Positions 7,491 through 13,729 of a stretch of DNA of 13,729 bases are shown here, piece by piece. A model generated the notes under the pieces. That model was given only the letters and a program-made list of their open reading frames with translations. It had not been told where the DNA came from and did not search any database. How positions within the stretch are numbered: position 1 is the stretch's first letter; each line of letters begins with the position of its first letter. Source of the DNA: Labilibaculum sp. (GTDB taxonomy: Bacteria; Bacteroidota; Bacteroidia; Bacteroidales; Marinifilaceae); contig JADGFH010000070.1 of assembly GCA_016743925.1 (NCBI GenBank), positions 1 to 13,729 on the forward strand, given 5' to 3'. Made by a program: the position numbers and the translations under genes.

Positions 7491-7622
7491 AAAGATTCTA
7501 CTCTATTTTTATAAAAAAAGTTCCCCTAATTCAGATATTTACGTCATAAAAAAAAAGCTCTTCGTCAAGAATGATTCTAAATAATTACTTTTCCAAATTA
7601 AAGTCCTTTTAGGGATCTATAA

Positions 7623-7672
7623 ATGCAACATTTTCAGCTTGTTTCCGTTACTTAATAGATAAGCTGTTGCAT
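7623..7672. repeat. Interrupted inverted repeat upstream of the lipoprotein gene
   Basis: ATGCAAC (7623-7629) pairs with GTTGCAT (7666-7672), and AGCTT (7636-7640) with AAGCT (7661-7665). A 6-nt bulge lies on the left arm and a 20-nt loop is in the middle. It ends 46 nt before the lipoprotein ATG. Apart from this, the 7460-7718 gap shows only AT-rich sequence and the -7 box of the divergent operon. It could be a 5'-UTR structure, a protein-binding site, or chance. Confidence 0.3.
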
Positions 7673-7718
7673 CACCAGTTTTACGTTGTTTACTAACCCA
7701 GTTCCAAAAACCACAAGA

Positions 7719-8465
7719 ATGAAAACCTACCTCTTGCTTTTCTTCTCTTTTTTGGCATTCGCATTTTTCCCTTCCTGCGATGGTGAATCGACTATAGACT
7801 TTCCAAATGAAGTTATACAACGTTCTAATGTTTCTGATTCTTTGTTTAGCATCCTTTTAGATGATGCCAAACTTTTATGCCTAAACATTTATACAATTGA
7901 AGAAAGAAGGGAAATTTATGACATTGAAATTCGCGAATCTCATTTAGGTCCAATTATAGCTGCTCTTCAAATGGTTCAAATTGATTCTTTGCTTTCTGAA
8001 ACTACAGAAATTCGCGAATACAATATTCATACACTATGTCCTATTCACTTGTACCAAGGAATACTAAAAGCCGATTCTACAAGTAAAAAAATAAAATCAT
8101 GGATTCAAAATGGTTATTCAGGTCATGGTTTTCTTGATGACCTCGTCTATGAATATAACATTACAATTGATTCCGTTTCACCAACCTTGTACAATTATAA
8201 TAGTGAAGTAGGAATAAATCATGCAGCATTGGCTTCGGAACTAAAAAGACTTTCCTTTATTATTGATGCCAGAGCAACAACTTGCATAGGAGATGGATCG
8301 CAAATTGAAATTATCGATTACACCTCTGATTTTATCCACTTTATTTACAGTTACGGCTGGGGCGATTGTCCATCTGGATGCATTAAACGGCATTACTGGG
8401 AAATTGGCGTATATGGTTCGGGAATTGTTGAGATAATTGACGAATCGGGCGATAAATTACCATAA
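7719..8465 (+). CDS. Secreted lipoprotein of unknown function with C-terminal GWGDCPSGC motif, 248 aa
   Basis: The start chosen is the ATG at 7719. A TTG at 7686 would add 11 polar residues before the signal peptide, which is unlikely. Residues 3-17 are hydrophobic and lead to FFPSC, so C20 is the predicted lipidated cysteine after signal peptidase II cleavage. The mature start C-D-G-E is acidic, as in surface-exported lipoproteins of the phylum, but this is only suggestive. Cysteines at 54, 107, 189, 217 and 221 could form disulfides. The C-terminal segment SYGWGDCPSGCIKRHYWEIGV (211-231) looks like a conserved motif that I recall from uncharacterised Bacteroidota proteins. The gene stands alone, with a structured leader upstream and a strong hairpin terminator directly behind. 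I do not recognise a function. Confidence 0.7.
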   Translation: MKTYLLLFFSFLAFAFFPSCDGESTIDFPNEVIQRSNVSDSLFSILLDDAKLLCLNIYTIEERREIYDIEIRESHLGPIIAALQMVQIDSLLSETTEIREYNIHTLCPIHLYQGILKADSTSKKIKSWIQNGYSGHGFLDDLVYEYNITIDSVSPTLYNYNSEVGINHAALASELKRLSFIIDARATTCIGDGSQIEIIDYTSDFIHFIYSYGWGDCPSGCIKRHYWEIGVYGSGIVEIIDESGDKLP

Positions 8466-8494
8466 AAAAGCATTGCCCTATTAGCAATGCTTTT
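8466..8494. terminator. Bidirectional intrinsic terminator between convergent genes
   Basis: AAAAGCATTGC (8466-8476) and GCAATGCTTTT (8484-8494) form a perfect 11-bp stem with a 7-nt loop, flanked by A-tract and T-tract. It begins at the lipoprotein stop codon and ends 7 bp before the stop codon of the opposing aminotransferase, so it can serve both. Confidence 0.8.
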
Positions 8495-8501
8495 CGATAT
8501 T

Positions 8502-9605
8502 TTAGAACTGTTTAAAAAACGCTTCGAATTTTTCTGGAGGCACCGAAACACAAATACGAGCATACTTTGCAGCGTCCTCCTTTTTATCTCTTGTAAAGTA
8601 ACTCAAGGAAACACTTCCTATTCTTTTTTCTAGCAATTCTTCTTCTGATTTATTTACAATCACAAAAATTCCCATTGGTTCCGAATTCTTGTAAAATTCA
8701 TCAGCTAATAATTTCTTATCACGCAAGTAGGCAATGTTTCTTTCGATGCCTTTTGCTGTAATTCGTTTAAAATCATTTGTTGCTTTTTTTCCTTTATCTG
8801 AACACAGCAATTTTTCGACCAGAATTTGAGAAAATGCATTAATACCGTTTGTTGCGTACATTAAACGGATTCCCAATTCATTATTAAAATCTTTATTTGA
8901 TGAATGTACAAAACCCAATCGCTGCCCACTTAAACCAAGTGATTTACTAAAACTTTCAACAACAATCACATTCTCAAAAGCCAATATATTTTGAAAGAAT
9001 TCATCCTCTTCTCCCAAAAAGATTCTTCGGTAAGGACAATCAACAATTACAATGGTACCATTTTCGCTCAAAAGTTGAATATGCTTCAACAATTCCTCAT
9101 CAGCCTGCTTATTCCCCAATGGATTATTAGGATCACAAATGATAACGGCAGAATCTTTATAAGCACCAAGGTTTTCTTCTAGATATTCTAAATCCTTGTA
9201 GGTAGCAGAATTAATACCGCGAATCGTCATTACCTGCATGTAGGATCCCCAATAATAATCAGGCAAAACAATTTGATCTACATTTAAGGTCTGAAAAACA
9301 ATATCAAGTGCGGACATTCCACCGCCGCAAATCGAAATATTTTCAGCTTTACTCTTAGCTCCAAAATAATGCTTGTTGATAGCATTTCGCAATTCAATTT
9401 TACCTTGAGAAGGTGGATACACCTGCATATCATTGGTATTAAAATCGATCTCTTTTGCAAGAGCATTCAAATCTATATTGCATACCGCGTTTACTCCTCT
9501 ATTCAGCATCAAAAACGCTTCTCCTGTTTCCTTGCTGATATTTTTAATTCGTTCGCCAATTCCAACTATTGCAGAATACTTGGCACCACTTTTATTTATT
9601 TTCAT
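8502..9605 (-). CDS. PLP-dependent aminotransferase, class I/II (fold type I), 367 aa
   Basis: The chain shows the fold-type-I aminotransferase pattern: YPPSQGKIELRNAI (63-76), a glycine-rich CGGGMSALD (93-101) at the PLP phosphate site, D158-P-N-N-P162 with the pyridine-ring Asn, D189-x-x-Y192, and SFSKSLGLSGQRLGF (218-232) with Schiff-base Lys K221. R350 (ARICVSV) is the likely substrate-carboxylate arginine. Overall it resembles aspartate/histidinol-phosphate-type enzymes and is somewhat short, but the substrate cannot be named. The ATG at 9605 has a run of six G four nt upstream, a possible ribosome site. The gene is divergent from a second PLP enzyme across 173 bp, which suggests shared control or related metabolism. 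That is inference. Confidence 0.85.
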   Translation of the reverse strand: MKINKSGAKYSAIVGIGERIKNISKETGEAFLMLNRGVNAVCNIDLNALAKEIDFNTNDMQVYPPSQGKIELRNAINKHYFGAKSKAENISICGGGMSALDIVFQTLNVDQIVLPDYYWGSYMQVMTIRGINSATYKDLEYLEENLGAYKDSAVIICDPNNPLGNKQADEELLKHIQLLSENGTIVIVDCPYRRIFLGEEDEFFQNILAFENVIVVESFSKSLGLSGQRLGFVHSSNKDFNNELGIRLMYATNGINAFSQILVEKLLCSDKGKKATNDFKRITAKGIERNIAYLRDKKLLADEFYKNSEPMGIFVIVNKSEEELLEKRIGSVSLSYFTRDKKEDAAKYARICVSVPPEKFEAFFKQF

Positions 9606-9778
9606 TTATCCCCCCAGATTTCTTTTAATACATTTTTCGCTGTTCCTTTCTACTTGAACTACAAGATGGCAAATAAGCAAGCAATTATTAGATTAACAAA
9701 TTTTTCTCTCTGCTATGCAAAAGTCTTTTTTTTGTAACGCCTTTTTTCTAAATTCACTCACCTTCTAAAAAGAATAAT

Positions 9779-10957
9779 ATGCACTATAATTTTGATGAGA
9801 TCATTGATAGAAAAAATACCAATTGTATAAAATACGACAAGCTAGAAACTTATTTTGGAGCAAAAGATCTATTGCCCCTTTGGGTTGCTGATATGGATTT
9901 TAAAGTTCCACCTTGTATTTCAAATGCCATTATAAAAAGGGCAAATCATGAAATATATGGCTACACTTTTCGTGGGGATTCTTGCATTAACAGCATTCAA
10001 AATTGGCTAAAAACAAGACATGATTGGGTCATTCCTAAAGAATGGATTTCATCGAGTCCTGGTGTTGTAACAGCTCTGTCTATCTTACTGATGAGCTTGA
10101 CGAAAGAAGGTGATAAAATTGCGATACAATCTCCAGTTTACCATCCATTTGCTCAAGTTATTAAGGACACCAAACGCAAATTGGTTATAAATCCTTTACG
10201 CCTTACCGATAAAGGCTATCAAATGGATTTTAAACAATTAGAAGAATTGGCAAAAGAAGGATTAACTGCGCTACTATTAAGCAATCCGCACAATCCGGTA
10301 GGTCGCGTATTTACAAAAGAAGAATTACTTCAACTAGGCACTTTGGCAAACACCTACAACTTTATGATTATCTCTGATGAAATTCATCAGGATTTGATTT
10401 ATGAAGGATACAAACACATTCCCTTGGCTTCTTTATCGGATGAGTTGGCTCAAAGAACAATTACTTGCATTGCGCCTTCGAAAACCTTTAATGTTGCCGG
10501 ATTGGCAAGCTCTGTTGTCATTATCCCAAATGCAAAATTGAAACAAAAGTTTGAGAAGTTACTCTCCTCGATGCATTTGAATTCTGGCAACTTATTTGGC
10601 CATACCGCTATGCAAGCAGGCTACGAACATGGATCAGAATGGCTCGATCAACTCATGATATACCTACAAGGAAATGTTGATTTTCTTCGCTCGTTCTTAA
10701 ACGAAAATATCCCCAATATCAAATTAATAGAACCTGAAGCAACCTATTTGTTATGGCTCGATTGCCGATCTCTAAATATCAAAACCAATAAATTAAATCA
10801 GTTGTTAATACAAAAGGCAGGTTTGGCATTAAACAAGGGCACTACCTTTGGCATTGAAGGAGAAGGATTCCTAAGGATTAATATTGGTTGTCCGCGATCT
10901 GTTCTTGAAGAAGCCCTGAAAAAAATAATGCTGACAGTAAACCAATTAAAAAAATAA
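9779..10957 (+). CDS. patB: PatB/MalY-type PLP-dependent C-S beta-lyase (cystathionine beta-lyase-like), 392 aa
   Basis: The MalY/PatB subgroup of fold-type-I enzymes is recognised by the LPLWVADMDF start (32-41), IYGYTFRGD (59-67), SPGVVTAL (93-100), SNPHNPVGR (168-176), DEIHQDLIY (200-208) and APSKTFNVAGL (232-242) with Schiff-base Lys K235. R366 (FLRINIGCP) is the likely carboxylate-binding arginine. Such enzymes split cystathionine or other S-alkyl cysteines into a thiol, pyruvate and ammonia. Many were first annotated as aminotransferases. Length is normal and the ATG at 9779 places the WVADMD motif as usual. The gene is divergent from another PLP enzyme gene. The next strong terminator is about 130 bp after the stop. 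Confidence 0.9.
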   Translation: MHYNFDEIIDRKNTNCIKYDKLETYFGAKDLLPLWVADMDFKVPPCISNAIIKRANHEIYGYTFRGDSCINSIQNWLKTRHDWVIPKEWISSSPGVVTALSILLMSLTKEGDKIAIQSPVYHPFAQVIKDTKRKLVINPLRLTDKGYQMDFKQLEELAKEGLTALLLSNPHNPVGRVFTKEELLQLGTLANTYNFMIISDEIHQDLIYEGYKHIPLASLSDELAQRTITCIAPSKTFNVAGLASSVVIIPNAKLKQKFEKLLSSMHLNSGNLFGHTAMQAGYEHGSEWLDQLMIYLQGNVDFLRSFLNENIPNIKLIEPEATYLLWLDCRSLNIKTNKLNQLLIQKAGLALNKGTTFGIEGEGFLRINIGCPRSVLEEALKKIMLTVNQLKK

Positions 10958-11088
10958 TTTGCGTTTATGGGTTACCTTTCAGTAAAAACCAGAATAAAGA
11001 GACGAAAACCATTACCACAAAGTATTAAAATTAAACGATGATCAATTGTTAGTTTTCTATGCAAAACTTCAATCTGTTATTCACACAC

Positions 11089-11124
11089 AAAACCCCGATA
11101 ATCTCTTATCGGGGTTTTATTTTT
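11089..11124 (+). terminator. Strong intrinsic terminator downstream of patB
   Basis: AAAACCCCGATAA (11089-11101) and TTATCGGGGTTTT (11106-11118) form a perfect 13-bp stem with a TCTC loop, followed by ATTTTT. It lies about 130 bp after the patB stop, so it either ends a long 3' UTR or ends a separate short transcript. The A-tract on the left would also allow leftward use. Confidence 0.8.
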
Positions 11125-11350
11125 GCAAGTCACCATATTTTCCTAAAGGGTAATCAACTAGCTTAGGTAAGGGTTCTATCGCTTACCCAAATTCCGAAAA
11201 TTAACACTGCTATATTTTTCCAACTTTCCCTCATCATTCTAGAAAATGTATTTTCCGTACTCCCAAAATTAATCAACTGACACTTTCTAATAAGTATATG
11301 CTCTGTCGCGAACTTCTTTTACCAACCGATCAATATCCTCTTTTATTCTA

Positions 11351-11381
11351 TTTGCATTTTCCTGAAATTCATGTACTTTCG
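11351..11381 (+). promoter_or_regulatory. Promoter of the EamA transporter gene
   Basis: TTTG (11351-11354) and TACTTTCG (11374-11381) are separated by 19 bp. This fits the Bacteroidota sigma-ABfr pattern TTTG-N19-TAnnTTTG with one mismatch in the -7 box. The predicted transcript start is about 15 nt upstream of the ATG at 11404. Confidence 0.55.
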
Positions 11382-11403
11382 CTGCCACTAAACACACTAC
11401 ACG

Positions 11404-12279
11404 ATGAACTGGAAAAAACCTTGGTTTCAATTTTCTATCCTTTTATTATTAGCCTTTGTATGGGGTAGTTCTTTTATTCTAATGAAAATTGGTTTAAAGA
11501 GTTTTACCAGTGAACAAGCTGCTGGTATTCGTATGTTTATGGCTTCTGTTGTTCTGTTGCCCTACTCTATCAAAAATTTAAAGTTTCTACAACGAAAAGA
11601 TCTCGTAAGTCTATTAGTTGCCGGCTTTATTGGAAGCTTTATTCCTGCTTTTTTATTCACTAAGGCACAAACGCAAATCGATAGTGCTTTAGCAGGAATG
11701 CTAAACTCTATGACACCAATATTCACTTTGGTAATTGGAATGATTTTCTACAAAACAAAACTAAAATGGCTCCAAGTATCCGGTTTAGTTCTAGGATTAT
11801 TTGGTGCCATTGGCTTGATAACTTCTGGTCAAGATCTTTCCTTTGGGAATATTAATAGCTATGCTTTACTTATTGTACTGGCTACTGTTTTTTATGGAAT
11901 AAACATCAATGTGGTAAAAGCTCGTTTATCGCACTTAACTGGTGTTCAAATTACTTCTCTGGCTTTCTTTTTTACGGGACCAGCTGCATTAATTTATTTA
12001 CTTACAACCGATTTTCAACCCGTTTTGGCATCGCCAAACTGGCCCGTTCACTTTCTAGCATTATGTGCATTGGGAATCATTGGAACTGCATTTGCAATGC
12101 TGCTAATGAATAGTTTAATTCGCCATATTTCGGCTGTTTACGCCTCATCGGTAACTTATATCATTCCCGTATTTGCAATTTTTTGGGGCGTGCTTGATGG
12201 AGAGAAAATAAGCATTCTGCACATTACTTGCATGGTACTTATCCTATTGGGTGTATATCTGATTAATCGAAAAAAATAA
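11404..12279 (+). CDS. EamA/DMT-family transporter, 291 aa, ten membrane segments
   Basis: This is a drug/metabolite transporter superfamily member with two EamA repeats. The first starts with LLAFVWGSSFILMKIGL (15-31) and includes GMLNSMTPIFTLVIG (98-112). The second runs from about 152 to 289 and includes YASSVTYIIPVFAIFWGV (246-263), equivalent to the P-x-F motif of repeat one. About ten hydrophobic helices are visible and the C-terminus is short and basic (NRKK). Members export amino acids and other small metabolites across the inner membrane; the substrate here is unknown. A good promoter lies directly upstream. The stop is 13 bp from the stop of the convergent gene, with no visible terminator. 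Being near two PLP enzymes could hint at amino-acid export, but that is speculation. Confidence 0.92.
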   Translation: MNWKKPWFQFSILLLLAFVWGSSFILMKIGLKSFTSEQAAGIRMFMASVVLLPYSIKNLKFLQRKDLVSLLVAGFIGSFIPAFLFTKAQTQIDSALAGMLNSMTPIFTLVIGMIFYKTKLKWLQVSGLVLGLFGAIGLITSGQDLSFGNINSYALLIVLATVFYGININVVKARLSHLTGVQITSLAFFFTGPAALIYLLTTDFQPVLASPNWPVHFLALCALGIIGTAFAMLLMNSLIRHISAVYASSVTYIIPVFAIFWGVLDGEKISILHITCMVLILLGVYLINRKK

Positions 12280-12292
12280 GACGACAAGTTGC

Positions 12293-13660
12293 TTAGTCAA
12301 AATTCAGTTTAAGGCTAATTCTCACTTTAGAAGTTACTGCTTCACCTCCTGATTCAGCTGGATACCATTTCCCTGAATTTAGGAGCAAACGTTCTATTTC
12401 TTTCATTAAAATAGAATCTGGGCTACCTTTAAATTTGATTTCGCTTAAGGCTCCATAAGGCTCTACCACGAAAGTAAATTTCACTTTGTATATGCCATTT
12501 AAATGCTTAAAATCAGCATCCTTTAATTCTTTAACAAGGTAGTCTTCAAATTTAGAAATAGAAGCAAACTGATTTGGTTTAGCTTTTTCCCAAGAAGTAT
12601 TTTCATCCTCGTCGCTAATTTCAGTAACCGAACCTGTTACCGATTTCTTTTTTTGCACTCCATAGCCAACAACTACTACTTCATCTAAACTTGCATGGTC
12701 TTGTTCCAATACTACAAGCAGGTTCGAATCCGTCGGAGCGCTTATTTCTTTTGATTCAAAACCAATAAAAGATGCCACCAATTTGTAATCCTGATTAATA
12801 TCAGAAGCATCTAACTTAAATTGACCATCTAAATCGGTAGCAACACCTTTTATAGTTCCTTTAATAAGGATACTAACACCTGGTATAGGTACATTATCCT
12901 CATCCACAACCTTGCCGGATATCATTTGCGTATCAGACATCAAATTATTTGCAATGGCTTTCTTAGCGGATTTTTGTCTTCTTGCTTTTTGAACCTCTAC
13001 TCCAGCAACTTGTCCCTCCATTGCTCTCTGCATTCTTTCCGCACTTACTTCGGCTTCTTTTTTAGAAATATCTTTTGCAATTGCTAAATGCTCTATAGGT
13101 GCAATAGGTACAACTCTTTCTATTTTCAATTCTGGAATAATTTCGTCTTCCTCTTCTTCTTCTTCGTTCACTATCATCAATTCCTCCTCCATGACCTCAT
13201 CGGTATCAGAAATTTCCATTTCTAAATCCTCACTAATCATTTCCATTAAATCTACCGATTCTGAATCTTCCTCAATTCGTTTAGGCTCAGTAATAGGGGT
13301 TTCTACTTTCGGTGCCAACTCTTCCATTTGAGCCCCAATCATTTCATCTTGTACAGAATACTGATTCAAATAATAAAGTACAGAACTCAAACCAAGCAAT
13401 ATTATCACACTAGCTGCATAAGGAAACCAAACAGGAATTCTTCGTTTCTTTTCTTTTGTACGAGCTTGAAGAAGATTATCCAAATCAGCCATGTCTTTTT
13501 CAAAGTCTGCGGCATCCAATTTCGATAAACCATCGAAAGCCTCACTCTCAAAAGAATCTTGCATGATCTGTTTTTCAAAGGCATGTTTTTCCTTCTTCTC
13601 TAGCTTATTACCAAAGTAGTCTAAAAAGTTTCGATATGTCAATCTGCCTTTAAACTTCAT
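12293..13660 (-). CDS. Anti-sigma-like membrane protein with CarboxypepD_reg-like and TonB-C-like domains, 455 aa
   Basis: Residues 1-70 are a charged cytoplasmic segment of the kind seen in anti-sigma factors (LTYRNFLDYFGNKLEKKEK). Residues 76-98 form one membrane helix, so the rest is periplasmic. A very acidic linker (about 113-178, with a run of Glu) follows. Residues 212-222 (AMEGQVAGVEV) resemble the 'ALQGRVAGVQV' part of SusC plug domains. Residues 246-318 are a carboxypeptidase-regulatory-like beta sandwich (ISGKVVDEDNVPIPGVSI). DEVVVVGYG (326-334) is the motif after that module in SusC receptors, often taken as the TonB box. Residues 385-455 resemble the TonB C-terminal domain (KWYPAESGG). 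There is no beta-barrel. The ATG lies inside the sigma-factor gene upstream, so translational coupling and a sigma/anti-sigma pair are likely. Signal and targets are unknown. Confidence 0.8.
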   Translation of the reverse strand: MKFKGRLTYRNFLDYFGNKLEKKEKHAFEKQIMQDSFESEAFDGLSKLDAADFEKDMADLDNLLQARTKEKKRRIPVWFPYAASVIILLGLSSVLYYLNQYSVQDEMIGAQMEELAPKVETPITEPKRIEEDSESVDLMEMISEDLEMEISDTDEVMEEELMIVNEEEEEEDEIIPELKIERVVPIAPIEHLAIAKDISKKEAEVSAERMQRAMEGQVAGVEVQKARRQKSAKKAIANNLMSDTQMISGKVVDEDNVPIPGVSILIKGTIKGVATDLDGQFKLDASDINQDYKLVASFIGFESKEISAPTDSNLLVVLEQDHASLDEVVVVGYGVQKKKSVTGSVTEISDEDENTSWEKAKPNQFASISKFEDYLVKELKDADFKHLNGIYKVKFTFVVEPYGALSEIKFKGSPDSILMKEIERLLLNSGKWYPAESGGEAVTSKVRISLKLNFD

Positions 13661-13729
13661 GTTCCTTTTCTAATTGCTCCAAACAAATTTTCAAGTTGCG
13701 TTTCCCATTCTGAATGTAGCTTTTCACTT
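13650..13729 (-). CDS. ECF-type RNA polymerase sigma factor, C-terminal 25 residues (rest outside window)
   Basis: The frame from 13727 down to a TAA at 13652-13650 gives a basic helix beginning VKSYIQNGKRNLKICLE. This is the end of the region 4 recognition helix and tail typical of one Bacteroidota ECF sigma subgroup ('TVKSYIQNGKRNLK'). It overlaps the first 11 bp of the membrane protein gene, a spacing typical of co-translated sigma/anti-sigma pairs. An alternative frame ending ATGA at the next start codon encodes no recognisable sequence, so I prefer this one. Only the extreme C-terminus is visible, so the family assignment rests on this one motif and the gene context. Confidence 0.7.
   Translation of the reverse strand, partial: VKSYIQNGKRNLKICLEQLEKEHEV

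Larger units (their letters stand above)
10958..11403. other. 446-bp intergenic region
   Basis: It holds the terminator at 11089-11118, a small hairpin at 11166-11187 (GGTAAG/CTTACC) and a promoter at 11351-11381. On the - strand there is also a short open frame at 11287-11397. The stretch 10958-11088 has only a 24-codon basic open frame (10967-11041) that I do not believe in. I see no RNA gene or repeat family. Confidence 0.6.

Noticed and set aside
7540..7572. Possible - strand terminator (short hairpin followed by nine T) upstream of the transglycosylase gene
   Set aside because: The stem is only about four base pairs and no gene on that strand ends here.
7617..7820. Open frame of 67 codons on the - strand over the lipoprotein start
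   Set aside because: It is antisense to the signal peptide region and has no recognisable domain. The end (residues TGDATAYLLSNGNK) looks mildly protein-like, but the frame is better explained as a shadow.
9610..9615. Run of six G (on the - strand) before the aminotransferase as a phase-variable tract
   Set aside because: It is only six bases long and outside the coding frame; more likely part of a ribosome-binding site.
10967..11041. 24-codon very basic open frame starting MGYLSVKTRIKRR
   Set aside because: It is very short, has no ribosome site and no recognisable family; AT-rich DNA gives such frames by chance.
12720..12731. GGTTCGAATCC, which looks like a tRNA T-loop
   Set aside because: It lies inside the coding frame of the 455-residue membrane protein (Asp-Ser-Asn-Leu region), and no acceptor or anticodon stem can be drawn around it.
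13661..13729. Alternative reading of the upstream gene ending in an ATGA overlap (frame ending FGAIRKGT)
   Set aside because: It is a tidy 4-bp overlap, but the other frame encodes the sigma-factor-like VKSYIQNGKRNLK motif, which fits the downstream anti-sigma-like gene much better.
1..13729. Mobile element, CRISPR array or defence system
   Set aside because: No transposase, integrase, cas, toxin-antitoxin or restriction gene and no regularly spaced repeats were seen on either strand; the repeated 11-mers at 1545-1698 are too short and irregular for CRISPR.

Overview
The window reads as chromosomal DNA from a marine-type member of the Bacteroidota, probably order Marinilabiliales/Bacteroidales. 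The evidence is the AT-rich composition, scarce Shine-Dalgarno sites, TTTG/TAnnTTTG-type promoter boxes, a SusC-style carboxypeptidase-regulatory-like module with a DEVVVVGYG motif, and the ThrRS-like/uridine-kinase fusion typical of that phylum. The genus cannot be fixed from sequence alone. I see no phage, transposon, CRISPR array, tRNA or rRNA.

Left part (1-1404, + strand): the 3' end of a Yip1-family membrane protein, a second paralogous Yip1-like gene, then smpB (tmRNA-binding protein). A convergent intergenic region follows (1405-1699). It holds a weak terminator, a small hairpin and five DnaA-box-like 11-mers around AGTTATTAACA.

Middle (1700-7459, - strand): read in transcription order these are a membrane-anchored lytic transglycosylase (GTG start), uvrA 33 bp downstream (TTG start with an unusually good GGAG site), a strong terminator, then a TGS/SAD-uridine-kinase fusion protein with its own candidate promoter and a 17-bp palindrome. 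Next, on the + strand, is an unrecognised secreted lipoprotein ending in a GWGDCPSGC-type motif. A perfect 11-bp bidirectional hairpin separates it from a convergent aminotransferase gene.

Right part (8502-13729): two fold-type-I PLP enzymes are divergently arranged, an aminotransferase (-) and a PatB/MalY-type C-S lyase (+). A 446-bp gap with a strong terminator and a good promoter follows, then an EamA (DMT) exporter (+). The window ends with a - strand operon: an ECF sigma factor, of which only the C-terminus is present, overlaps by 11 bp the start of a 455-residue membrane protein. That protein combines an anti-sigma-like N-terminus, one membrane helix, an acidic linker, SusC-plug-like fragments, a carboxypeptidase-regulatory-like domain and a TonB-C-like C-terminus.

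Most of the window is ordinary housekeeping. The best candidates for something little described are the sigma/TonB-like fusion operon, the DnaA-box-like cluster and the unknown lipoprotein.
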